From NCBI GenBank assembly GCA_003576695.1, contig QOZQ01000004.1, positions 124,001 to 188,000 of the forward strand: a stretch of 64,000 bases of DNA. Direction: 5' to 3'. Shown here piece after piece: positions 40,907-48,268 of this stretch (positions are counted from its first letter, which is position 1; each line of letters begins with the position of its first letter). The stretch is from Taklimakanibacter lacteus (GTDB lineage: Bacteria > Pseudomonadota > Alphaproteobacteria > Rhizobiales > Aestuariivirgaceae). Below the pieces are notes generated by a model. The model searched no databases. It was not told where the DNA came from and saw nothing but the letters and a program-made list of their open reading frames with translations. The position numbers were made by a program, and so were the translations under genes.

Positions 40907-42430
40907 TTGAGCGAAGCACGACCACTGCTCTCCGTAAGCGGGCTTGCCAAGAGCTTCTTCGGCGTCCGCGTCCTCCATGGCGTCGATTTCGATGTGTTCC
41001 CCGGCGAGGCGCTCGGCCTCGTGGGCGAGAACGGCTCCGGCAAGTCCACATGCGTGAATATCATCGGCGGAGTCCTCAAGCCCGATGCGGGCGAGATGAG
41101 CCTGAATGGCGCTCCCTATCATCCCCTGTCGCCGAAAGGGGCCGCCAGTGCCGGGATCGCCTTCATCCACCAGGAGCTCAATCTGTTCGGCAATCTCTCG
41201 ATCGAGGAGAACCTGTTCATCGAGCGCCTGCCGAAGCACCGCATGCTGCCGTTGATCGACAGGAGGGCGGTGCGGGCGCGCGCCGTCCAGCTCCTGAGGG
41301 AAGTCGAGCTCGACTTGCCGCCGACTACTCCCGTGGCGCGCCTTTCGCAAGGCGAGCGTCAGCTGATCGAGATCGCCAAGGCCATCTCGATGAATGCGAA
41401 AGTCGTCATATTCGACGAGCCCACGACATCGCTGACGCGCCACGAGGTCGACCGGCTTTTTACCATCATCGCGCGCCTCAAGGCTCGCGGCATCGGCATG
41501 ATCTATATCAGCCACGCGCTCGATGACGTCATGGCGGTGTGCGAGCGCATCACGGTCCTGCGTGACGGCGCGGTGCTCGGCGGCGGGCCGCGCGATGAAT
41601 TTTCCCTCGCCAGGATCATCAGTCTCATGGTCGGCCGCGCGATCGATACGATTTACCCGGAGCGTATGGTTCCGCCGCGCGCGGATCCCGTCCTGCGCGT
41701 AGAGGGACTCGCTCAGCCCGGTGTCGCGAAGGACATCACATTCGATATCAAGGAGGGCGAAGTCGTCGGGCTGGGTGGCCTCATGGGATCGGGGCGGTCC
41801 GAGCTCGCGCGGATGATCTTCGGCCTCGATGCCTTCTCACGTGGAAGGATCATTGTCGGTGACAAAGTGCTCGCAAATCCGACGCCGCGCGAGGCCATCG
41901 ATGCGGGCATGGCGTTCCTGACCGAAGACCGGCGTGGCGAGGGGCTGCTCATGGATTTCTCGATTGCGGAGAACACGATTCTGGCCGCGCTCGGGAGATT
42001 CGCCCGAGCCGCCGGCATGCTCGAATGGAGAAAGGTCGTGACCGAGAGCAAGACGATGGCCGGTCGCGTTCATCTCTCGACCGATCGGGTCGTCGAGACC
42101 CGGGCCAAGCATCTCTCCGGCGGAAACCAGCAGAAGATCGTCATCGGCAAGTGGCTCATGCGCATGCCGAAGCTGTTCATCCTGGATGAGCCCACCCGCG
42201 GCATAGATGTCGGTGCCAAGCAGGAAGTCTATCGGATCATCAACGCCCTGGTCGAAGCGGGAAGTGCGGTGCTGCTGATCTCATCCGAAATCGAAGAGCT
42301 CATGGGGCTTTCAGACCGCATATTGACCATTTATCGCGGCGAGCTGACCGGAAGCTTCGCGCGGGCCGCATTTGATCGCGAAATCCTGATGGGAGCGGTC
42401 ACGCGGCCACCGCGTGCCGAGGCGGGCTGA
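40907..42430 (+). CDS. Sugar ABC transporter ATP-binding protein (two nucleotide-binding domains)
   Basis: A 507-residue RbsA/XylG-like ATPase. Domain 1 is complete: GLVGENGSGKSTCVNIIGG, signature LSQGERQLIEIAKAI, Walker B VVIFDEPTTSLT. Domain 2 has a degenerate Walker A (GLMGSGRSE, with Arg in place of Lys), signature LSGGNQQKIVIGKWL and Walker B LFILDEPTRGID, as usual in this family. It begins with TTG 40907, three bases after the permease 1 stop. It energises the transporter with permeases 1 and 2. Confidence 0.9.
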   Translation: MSEARPLLSVSGLAKSFFGVRVLHGVDFDVFPGEALGLVGENGSGKSTCVNIIGGVLKPDAGEMSLNGAPYHPLSPKGAASAGIAFIHQELNLFGNLSIEENLFIERLPKHRMLPLIDRRAVRARAVQLLREVELDLPPTTPVARLSQGERQLIEIAKAISMNAKVVIFDEPTTSLTRHEVDRLFTIIARLKARGIGMIYISHALDDVMAVCERITVLRDGAVLGGGPRDEFSLARIISLMVGRAIDTIYPERMVPPRADPVLRVEGLAQPGVAKDITFDIKEGEVVGLGGLMGSGRSELARMIFGLDAFSRGRIIVGDKVLANPTPREAIDAGMAFLTEDRRGEGLLMDFSIAENTILAALGRFARAAGMLEWRKVVTESKTMAGRVHLSTDRVVETRAKHLSGGNQQKIVIGKWLMRMPKLFILDEPTRGIDVGAKQEVYRIINALVEAGSAVLLISSEIEELMGLSDRILTIYRGELTGSFARAAFDREILMGAVTRPPRAEAG

Positions 42431-42433
42431 ACC

Positions 42434-43471
42434 ATGAGCGACAATCGCCTGACGCTTGCGCTGCTCCGTCTCGCCCCGCTCCTGCTCTTCGTGGTGATCG
42501 TGGTGGCTTTCGGCCTGCTCAACGAACGGTTCCTGTCTTTCGGCAATTTCAGGAACATAGTCATCCAGGCCGCCCCGATCGCCATCCTCGCCATCGGCAT
42601 GACTTTCGTGCTGCTGATCGCCGAGATCGACCTTTCGGTCGGCGCGGTCATGTATGTCGGGGCGAGTCTTGTCGCGATCTATCTGGAGCCCGCGACCGGT
42701 TTCGGGTTCACCGATCCCAATCTGTGGTGGCCGCTGTCGCTCGCCGTGTTTGTCGCCACCGGGATGATCGTCGGCGCCGTCCATGGACTGGTCGTCACCT
42801 CACTCGGGATTGCGTCGTTCATAGCGACACTGGCAAGCCTCTTCATGCTGCGCGGCCTGGCGATGTTCCTGTCGAACACCCGCACCCTCCAGTTCTCGCG
42901 CGAAATCAAGGATATAAACCGGTGGGAGATCTTCCAGATCGTGCCGATGGCGGACCGGGCCTACGGGGTTCCGGTGGCAATCCTGATCCTGCTCATCGTG
43001 TTCTTCTCAGGCTGGCTTGTCCTTCGCCACACCGCCTTCGGACGGCAGATCCATGCCGTCGGCGAGGACCGGGAGGCCGCCAAGAAGGCGGGACTGGCGG
43101 TCAAGGGGATCGTCTTCGCCTGCTTTGTCATCTGCGGCTTCTGCGCAGGGGTGGGTGGCTTCGTGGCGGCAACCCAGCAGGGCGCGGTCGGACCCAATTT
43201 CGGGCTGCAGGTCGAATTCCAGGTCATCGCCGCCGCCGTCCTGGGCGGGGTTTCCCTCTTCGGCGGACGTGGCTCGGTGTGGGGTCCGGTATTCGGAGCG
43301 ATCCTCATCCGCACGACGATTGCCGGCCTGACCTTCGTCAATGCGGATCCCTACATCTATCCGCTCGTGACGGCGGCGATCATCTTTCTTGCTGTCGCGG
43401 TCGATGGTCTGCGCACCCGAATGATCGAGCGCATGAGCCGGCGCATGATCCGGCCGCTCGAAGCAGGATAG
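42434..43471 (+). CDS. Sugar ABC transporter permease 2 (RbsC type)
   Basis: A 345-residue BPD_transp_2 permease. Hallmarks: FVLLIAEIDLSVGAVMYVGAS (conserved Glu-Ile-Asp-Leu-Ser), VTSLGIASFIATLASLFMLRGLAMF, AVGEDREAAKKAGLAV (ATPase contact loop) and LGGVSLFGGRGSVWGPVFGA. About ten transmembrane helices. ATG 42434 lies three bases after the ATPase stop. With permease 1 it probably forms a heterodimeric channel. The next gene, an isomerase, begins seven bases after its stop. Confidence 0.88.
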   Translation: MSDNRLTLALLRLAPLLLFVVIVVAFGLLNERFLSFGNFRNIVIQAAPIAILAIGMTFVLLIAEIDLSVGAVMYVGASLVAIYLEPATGFGFTDPNLWWPLSLAVFVATGMIVGAVHGLVVTSLGIASFIATLASLFMLRGLAMFLSNTRTLQFSREIKDINRWEIFQIVPMADRAYGVPVAILILLIVFFSGWLVLRHTAFGRQIHAVGEDREAAKKAGLAVKGIVFACFVICGFCAGVGGFVAATQQGAVGPNFGLQVEFQVIAAAVLGGVSLFGGRGSVWGPVFGAILIRTTIAGLTFVNADPYIYPLVTAAIIFLAVAVDGLRTRMIERMSRRMIRPLEAG

Positions 43472-43478
43472 ATCCGTC

Positions 43479-44327
43479 ATGAGCAGGCTTATATCCGTAT
43501 CGACCGTCGTCCATGATGGCTATCCGCTCGAGCGTTCCTTCGAGGAGATCGCCGATGCGGGGCTCGCGCTGGTCGAGCCGGCCTATATCCGCGGCTATAT
43601 CGAGTTCGACGAGACCGCCTTTTCGGACATGGCGGCGCGTCGGATAAGCCGCGCCATGAAGCAGGCAGGTGTTTCCGCGACTGCCGTGTCGGCCCATATG
43701 GATCTGGGTGAGGCCGACTCCACGGCCATGCTCGCAAGGCGGGTTCGATTTGCTGCGGCCATCGGCGCGCGCTACACCATCACGAATTCGAGTCCCGACG
43801 CGAGGCGCGATCAGTTCCTGCGGGCAATCGAGGCAAACCTGCCGGCCGCGCAGGCTCTGGGTGTGGTGCTTGCTCTCGAAAATCCGGGACATGGGCAGGA
43901 CTATCTCATCCGGGATGGCCGCACCGGCTCCGATGTCGTATCCCTGTTCAAGTCACCATGGCTGCGCTTGAACTACGATGGCTGCAACGTGCTCACCTGC
44001 AGTGAGGGCGGCATGCGGCCGGAGTCGGATATCGACAGCGCACTGGCCGATATTGCGCATATTCACCTGAAAGATGTTCGCCGCGTTCCCGGCGGATGGC
44101 GTTACACAGCCCTCGGCGAAGGCGAGATCGACAATCACGCTGTCATCCGGAAGCTGGCGGAAGCCGACGATGTGCCCTTGTGCATTGAATTGCCCTTGCG
44201 CCTGTACCGGCCGGCTTTCGCCGGTCCGGCTCGCGATGCGCAGGCGCCGCCGCTGCAAAGCCTTCGCTCGGCGATCCGGAAATCGCACGATTATGTGCTC
44301 GCCGGGCTGCGTTCAAGAACTGTCTGA
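43479..44327 (+). CDS. Sugar phosphate isomerase/epimerase-like TIM-barrel protein (AP_endonuc_2 family)
   Basis: A 282-residue xylose-isomerase-like TIM barrel. It shows ALVEPAYIRGYIEFDETAF, SAHMDLGEADS (metal-side His), LALENPGHGQDYLI (Glu-Asn), RLNYDGCNVL (Asp), HIHLKDVRR (His, Lys, Asp) and LCIELPLRLYRP (Glu), all positions used for divalent-metal binding in this fold. It is the last gene of the transporter operon, so it acts on the imported sugar or its product. Candidate roles by context are an EryC-like tetrulose-phosphate racemase or an OiaC-like 3-oxo-isoapionate decarboxylase; the sequence does not decide. Confidence 0.82.
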   Translation: MSRLISVSTVVHDGYPLERSFEEIADAGLALVEPAYIRGYIEFDETAFSDMAARRISRAMKQAGVSATAVSAHMDLGEADSTAMLARRVRFAAAIGARYTITNSSPDARRDQFLRAIEANLPAAQALGVVLALENPGHGQDYLIRDGRTGSDVVSLFKSPWLRLNYDGCNVLTCSEGGMRPESDIDSALADIAHIHLKDVRRVPGGWRYTALGEGEIDNHAVIRKLAEADDVPLCIELPLRLYRPAFAGPARDAQAPPLQSLRSAIRKSHDYVLAGLRSRTV

Positions 44328-44366
44328 AGAGGCTGCGGCCAGCTAAGCGCCGACCCGCTGGATCAC

Positions 44367-44430
44367 GGTATCGCCCGGATAGGCCTGCCTGATTTATTTG
44401 AGATTGGTGATGCCGGGGGAGCGGCCGTGC
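44367..44430 (-). pseudogene. Decayed fragment of a MaoC-like dehydratase gene
   Basis: These 64 bases match 47421-47484, part of the MaoC-like gene at 47268-47750, at 56 of 64 positions (8 differences counted by eye). Read on the minus strand the fragment gives HGRSPGITNLK, a stop in place of Trp, then IRQAYPGDTV, against HGPSPGITNLKWIKPVYPGDTV in the intact gene. Outside this stretch the similarity fades. It is therefore a gene relic, lying between the isomerase gene and a porin-like gene; a related porin-like gene also flanks the intact copy. Confidence 0.75.
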
Positions 44431-44435
44431 GCCTG

Positions 44436-45116
44436 CTAGAAGCGGAAGTTAACTCCGCCTCTGACGAGCGAAAAATCGGCGCTGCCGCTGAAATCCCGAG
44501 GCTCGCCCAGATCCGCTTCCTCCAGATCGATCCAAAGATACTCGACCTTGACGGAGACGGAGTCGTCGAGCGCCCATTCGACGCCGCCACCTATCGTCCA
44601 CCCGAATACGGTGTCGCTGCCGTCAAACCGGCCATTTTGTGGGGGAATGGGGCCGAGATCGATCTTGCCTTCGATTTCGGCAAAAGCCATGCCCGCGGTG
44701 ATGTAGGGCAGGATCGTATCTATCGGCAGTCCGGCGCGCAGGCGTACCGTTCCGAACCAGGGAACATCGGTCGAGCATTCGTCCGGTACGCCGCATCCCC
44801 ATTGGGGAGTGCCGTCAAACTCGCCAGCGATATCCGAGTAGGAGATGTCGGTCTCCAATCCGAGGAGAATGCTGTCGAGCTGCCAGTTGTAGCCAATCGC
44901 GGCGCCGCCGACGAAGCCGTCTATGGTCTCGTCATCCGACTGCCCCGGATCCGGGTCGGCGGTCGTCTGGCGCGTATCGCCCCAGCCGTAGCCTGCCGTG
45001 GCGCCGATATAAAAGCCGGTCCAGTCATGGACGGTGGGCGCTTCAATGTCGGCGGCGAAGGCATTTCCGACCATGAATACGGAAACGGTACCCGCGCTTA
45101 GCGCTTTCTTCAACAT
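44436..45116 (-). CDS. Outer-membrane beta-barrel protein (Omp25/31-type)
   Basis: A 226-residue protein with a signal peptide (MLKKALSAGTVSVFMVGNAFA) and mature start ADIEAPTVHDWTGFYIGATAGYGWG, the usual opening of Rhizobiales Omp25/31 proteins. Alternating strands follow (GFVGGAAIGYNWQLDSILLGLETDISYSDI; WFGTVRLRAGLPIDTILPYITAGMAF; FGWTIGGGVEWALDDSVSVKVEYLWIDL) with terminal GGVNFRF ending in Phe, the outer-membrane assembly signal. It is an eight-stranded barrel. Ribosome site GCGGGGGAT before ATG 45116. Related to the protein at 46545. Confidence 0.88.
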   Translation of the reverse strand: MLKKALSAGTVSVFMVGNAFAADIEAPTVHDWTGFYIGATAGYGWGDTRQTTADPDPGQSDDETIDGFVGGAAIGYNWQLDSILLGLETDISYSDIAGEFDGTPQWGCGVPDECSTDVPWFGTVRLRAGLPIDTILPYITAGMAFAEIEGKIDLGPIPPQNGRFDGSDTVFGWTIGGGVEWALDDSVSVKVEYLWIDLEEADLGEPRDFSGSADFSLVRGGVNFRF

Positions 45117-45260
45117 TGATCCCCCGCTCAAGCTCAACTCATAGGTGCGGCGGCCCCCGGATCCTGCATCCACCCACCGCGGCACCACTATATGCGGGAT
45201 GCTGTTGCATGGCTTGGGCTGAAGCGAACTGAGGCTTTGGGCAGGGCGAAGCAAGCGCAG

Positions 45261-46250
45261 TCAGTCCCGCCTGCGGCGGGCGCGACTTTTCACATCGGTC
45301 GGTGTTTCGCCATAGGCGCGGCGGAAGGACTGGTTGAAGTAGGACAGGTCGCCAAATCCGCAATCGATGGCGATCGTGCCGATCGGCAGGCGTGCCGAGG
45401 CGGGGTCGCTCAGCCTTCGGTGGGCAAGGGCCAGGCGCGACCGAAGCAGGAAGGAGGAAAAGGTCAGGCCATCCCTGTCGAACAGCATCTGGACATAGCG
45501 TGGCGAGACCCCTTGGGCACGCGCCACATCCCTGACGGAGAAGGATGGCTCACCCAGATGCGCGAGCATGTGCTTCTTCATGGCGTCGAGCCGGGCAGCG
45601 GGGAGTCCGCGCCTGCCGGCCAATTCCATGGTGTCGCCGGTGGCCCCGAAAGCGAGAGCGATAAGATCGCAGACATGCAGGACCATGGCGTGCCGCAACG
45701 CGCTGCCGGCATTCTCGCAGATGCGCACCGACTCGGCATAGCTTTTCAGCAACCGCAAGACGTCGACCTCAGCGCAGACCGGGCGCATGAATGCGTCCTC
45801 CAGTCCCATGATCAGAGGCTTCAGCGTAGCGCGGGGCACCTTCACCGTAACATGGCGGATGGGCCGTGCGTGCTCGATCGTAGCTTTGTCCACACATGAC
45901 ATGAGCGTCGCCGCCCCCGTCTCGACGGTGATTTCCTTGCCCAGATGCTGGAAGTGAGTGGGGCTCATCGCCCAGGTGACGAGGCAATCATCATCGGTCT
46001 TGCCAAGATCGGGGCCTGCGCGGAAACGCTGAGCGATGGTGCCGCCCCACATGTAGCGATGGGGGGAATTGCCGCCCCACATCACGCTCGCACCCGGCAG
46101 CACATGCCACTCGACGTCCGCCCGGCATTCACGGGACAGCGGTGTGATGTCCAGAGTGGCGCAACGGCCGAACACTTCCCGATACACTGCGATCCGCTCC
46201 CGCTCGGGAAATTCCGCCGTTGAGAATCGGAACACCGATGATTTCGGCAT
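45261..46250 (-). CDS. AraC-family transcriptional regulator
   Basis: A 329-residue regulator. The N-terminal ligand-type domain (about 1-200) resembles AraC_binding_2: FPERERIAVYREVFGRCATLDITPL. The C-terminal DNA-binding domain has two helix-turn-helix units: FSVRDVARAQGVSPRYVQMLFDRDG and LPIGTIAIDCGFGDLSYFNQSFRRAYGETPTD. ATG 46250 is chosen over an open extension to 46511 that would run into the divergent promoter region. It lies between two porin-like genes and may control one or both. The inducer is unknown. Confidence 0.88.
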   Translation of the reverse strand: MPKSSVFRFSTAEFPERERIAVYREVFGRCATLDITPLSRECRADVEWHVLPGASVMWGGNSPHRYMWGGTIAQRFRAGPDLGKTDDDCLVTWAMSPTHFQHLGKEITVETGAATLMSCVDKATIEHARPIRHVTVKVPRATLKPLIMGLEDAFMRPVCAEVDVLRLLKSYAESVRICENAGSALRHAMVLHVCDLIALAFGATGDTMELAGRRGLPAARLDAMKKHMLAHLGEPSFSVRDVARAQGVSPRYVQMLFDRDGLTFSSFLLRSRLALAHRRLSDPASARLPIGTIAIDCGFGDLSYFNQSFRRAYGETPTDVKSRARRRRD

Positions 46251-46544
46251 CAGATGGCCCCCAACTTGGCAGATCCGGATGACTGTAAACATTCGCGGGG
46301 CGATTTGAAAAGCGCTCGTTTGCCGTGTGGTTCCGCGGGTGAAGGCCTCGGGGAGGGGCAGCCGATTGCAGCCGATGATATTGTTGCTCCTTCCGGGCGG
46401 TCGGCGCATCGAGCCGTAAGGGCGAGCGGCTTTGGACAAGTCCAATGCGCAAGGGCCATGGGTCTGGTTTACCCAAGGTTGACTGCCGGCCGGCAACCCG
46501 TCATCCTCCATCGGGTCTCGCGGGTGGGAAGCGGGGAGGACAAG
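46251..46544. other. Divergent intergenic region between AraC regulator and porin-like gene
   Basis: About 290 bases that should hold promoters for both divergent genes. It is less GC-rich near 46270-46320. I see no strong terminator, tRNA or other RNA structure. A frame continuous with the porin-like gene is open through the whole region, but it has no signal peptide at any upstream start, so I treat it as noncoding. AraC half-sites could not be identified with confidence. Confidence 0.4.
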
Positions 46545-47231
46545 GTGGGGAAATGCACGGGCGTTATCGCAGGTCTCGCGGCCATAATGGTTTCAGCCGC
46601 ATCGGCTTTTGCGGCGGACGTGGAGCCCATGCCTGCGAGCTATGACTGGAGTGGCGCTTATATCGGCCTTCATGCGGGCTATCTGTGGGGGAAGGTCGAT
46701 TATGATGAACCTGATTTCCCCGACTTCTCGCTGAACCGCAAGGATGACGCCTTCATTGGCGGCGTCTATCTGGGTTTCAACCATCAGATGGACAGCCTGG
46801 TTATCGGTGCCGAGGGCGACTTCGGCCTGGGCGGCGTCGATATCGACAACGAAGAAGATGATCCCGACAATACCTATTCCGCATTCGACAGCGACTGGAA
46901 CGCGCATATCCGCGGCCGGCTGGGCCTCGCGATGGATCGACTATTGCTCTTTGTGGCGGGCGGTCTCGCCATTGCCGATCTCGAGATTGACGATACCGAT
47001 GACGGCTTTGGTGATGTGAGGAACACGCATCTGGGCTGGACGATCGGCGGTGGAGCAGAATTTGCGATCAGCGAAAACCTGCTCGTGCGCGCCGAGTATC
47101 TTTATGATGATTACGGCCGCGAGGGCGGCGAGATCCAAGGGCCCAATGCCGCCTCGGATTACGATGTCGATGCGGATCTGAGCGCTTCGACCGTCCGCGT
47201 CGGCATCTCCTACATTTTCTCCGCTGAATGA
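46545..47231 (+). CDS. Outer-membrane beta-barrel protein (Omp25/31-type)
   Basis: A 228-residue protein starting with GTG at 46545 behind a ribosome site GGGAGG. The signal peptide is MGKCTGVIAGLAAIMVSAASAFA; the mature protein opens ADVEPMPASYDWSGAYIGLHAGYLWGK. Further strand motifs are FIGGVYLGFNHQMDSLVIGAEGDFGLG, AHIRGRLGLAMDRLLLFVAGGLAIADL, LGWTIGGGAEFAISENLLVRAEYLYDDYG and STVRVGISYIFSAE. Many acidic residues lie in the predicted extracellular loops (YDEPDFPD, DNEEDDPDN). It is a likely porin-like or surface barrel and is divergent from the AraC regulator. Confidence 0.87.
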   Translation: MGKCTGVIAGLAAIMVSAASAFAADVEPMPASYDWSGAYIGLHAGYLWGKVDYDEPDFPDFSLNRKDDAFIGGVYLGFNHQMDSLVIGAEGDFGLGGVDIDNEEDDPDNTYSAFDSDWNAHIRGRLGLAMDRLLLFVAGGLAIADLEIDDTDDGFGDVRNTHLGWTIGGGAEFAISENLLVRAEYLYDDYGREGGEIQGPNAASDYDVDADLSASTVRVGISYIFSAE

Positions 47232-47240
47232 GATATAGGT

Positions 47241-47268
47241 ACCCGGCCCCTGCCGCAGGGCCGGGTTT
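47241..47268. terminator. Bidirectional intrinsic terminator
   Basis: Arms ACCCGGCCC (47241-47249) and GGGCCGGGT (47258-47266) with an eight-base loop, followed by TT on the plus strand and preceded by few A residues on the other. It lies exactly between the convergent stops of the porin-like gene (47231) and the MaoC-like gene (47268). The weak T-run makes the efficiency uncertain, but the placement is typical. Confidence 0.7.
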
Positions 47269-47750
47269 CACCCACCCTTCCGCTGCACCATCACCTTGCC
47301 GTCGAAGGCGAAGACCAGCTCGCCATTCTGGTTGAAGCCTTGGCTGTGCTTGGTGGCGAGGCCCCAGCGCGGGCGGGAGGCCATCTCGCGCTTGGCGGTG
47401 ATCTCCATCCAATAGGTGACGGTGTCGCCCGGATAAACCGGCTTGATCCATTTGAGATTGGTGATGCCGGGGGAGGGGCCGTGCTCGGGCAAGGTGTCGC
47501 CCCTGGCGATGCGCGCCTTGCGGGCATTGTCGTCGGCCTCGACATAGCAGCGCATCCAGGCGGAGGCCGTGTGCCAGCCCGAAGCGGCAAGCCGGCCGAA
47601 ATGGCTCTCCGCCGCCGCCTCATCGCTCACGTGGAAGGATTGCGGGTCATAGGCGCGCGCGAAGCGCAACACCGCCTCGCGGGTGAAATGATAGGAGCCG
47701 AGCTTCCACTTCTGCCCGACATGCGCCTCATCGTAGAACAGTCCCATCAT
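47268..47750 (-). CDS. MaoC-like hot-dog dehydratase (subunit or paralogue B)
   Basis: A 160-residue MaoC-type protein. The hydratase 2 catalytic pair is present in ARAYDPQSFHVSDEAA (Asp and His), followed by FGRLAASGWHTASAWMR and GITNLKWIKPVYPGDTVTYWMEI. Such proteins hydrate or dehydrate enoyl-CoA or related thioesters as hot-dog dimers. The ATG 47750 overlaps the stop of the second MaoC gene (ATGA). The two may form a heterodimer or act in series. A 64-base relic of this gene is found at 44367. The specific substrate is unknown. Confidence 0.85.
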   Translation of the reverse strand: MMGLFYDEAHVGQKWKLGSYHFTREAVLRFARAYDPQSFHVSDEAAAESHFGRLAASGWHTASAWMRCYVEADDNARKARIARGDTLPEHGPSPGITNLKWIKPVYPGDTVTYWMEITAKREMASRPRWGLATKHSQGFNQNGELVFAFDGKVMVQRKGG

Positions 47751-48199
47751 GGCCGGCGCACCTTGATGAGATTGATGCCGGTCATGTCGATCTTGGTCTC
47801 GCCCTCGCTCGACTGCGCTTCCCAGCGCATCGTCACCAGTCCCATTTCCGGGCGGCTCTTCGACTGGCGCTTGGCGAGGACGGTCATGCGGCCGCGCAAC
47901 GTCTCGCCAGCATAGACGGGCTTGAGCCACTTGACCTCATCGAGGCCGGGCGAGCCCATGCCGGCGGTCCTGCCCAGATAGCCATCGACCATCAGGCGCA
48001 TCAGGATGCCGCAACTATGCCAGCCCGAGGCGGAAAGCCCGCCAAGGACGGATGACTTCGCCCTGTCCTCGTCGAGATGGAAGAACTGCGGATCGAATTC
48101 GCGAGCGAAGGATTTGATCTCCTCCGCCGACACGCTATAGGCGCCAAGGTCCCAGCTCTCCCCGACGGTGAAGTCCTCATAATGGAGAAGATCGGACAT
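47747..48199 (-). CDS. MaoC-like hot-dog dehydratase (subunit or paralogue A)
   Basis: A 150-residue MaoC-type protein: FTVGESWDLGAYSVSAEEIKSFAREFDPQFFHLDEDRA (catalytic Asp and His), LGGLSASGWHSCGILMRLMVD, and GLDEVKWLKPVYAGETLRGRMTVL. It is clearly homologous to the protein encoded just downstream. ATG 48199 is preferred to 48229 because the latter lies inside a dispersed palindromic repeat. Both MaoC genes follow ychF on the minus strand, separated from it by that repeat, so they may have their own promoter or be weakly linked to the ychF operon. Confidence 0.85.
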   Translation of the reverse strand: MSDLLHYEDFTVGESWDLGAYSVSAEEIKSFAREFDPQFFHLDEDRAKSSVLGGLSASGWHSCGILMRLMVDGYLGRTAGMGSPGLDEVKWLKPVYAGETLRGRMTVLAKRQSKSRPEMGLVTMRWEAQSSEGETKIDMTGINLIKVRRP

Positions 48200-48225
48200 T
48201 TCTCTGGCGTCTCCTTCTCTCATGC

Positions 48226-48268
48226 GCATCGGATTATCCGAAAAGTCTGCAACTTTTCGGTCCGATGC
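48226..48268. repeat. Dispersed palindromic repeat element (rhizobial type), copy 1
   Basis: Outer arms GCATCGG (48226-48232) and CCGATGC (48262-48268) and inner arms CCGAAAAGT / ACTTTTCGG form a long hairpin. This spelling belongs to a class of short intergenic repeats that I recall as very common in Rhizobiales genomes. It overlaps the last base of the ychF stop codon and lies before the MaoC pair, where it can serve as a terminator-like structure. Confidence 0.7.

Noticed and set aside
39770..41515. Minus-strand open frame of 581 codons antisense to permease and ATPase
   Set aside because: Repetitive charged composition without domains; the plus-strand ABC genes explain the region.
46254..46544. 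N-terminal extension of the porin-like protein in the same open frame
   Set aside because: A normal signal peptide and ribosome site at GTG 46545 define the start; the extension has neither.
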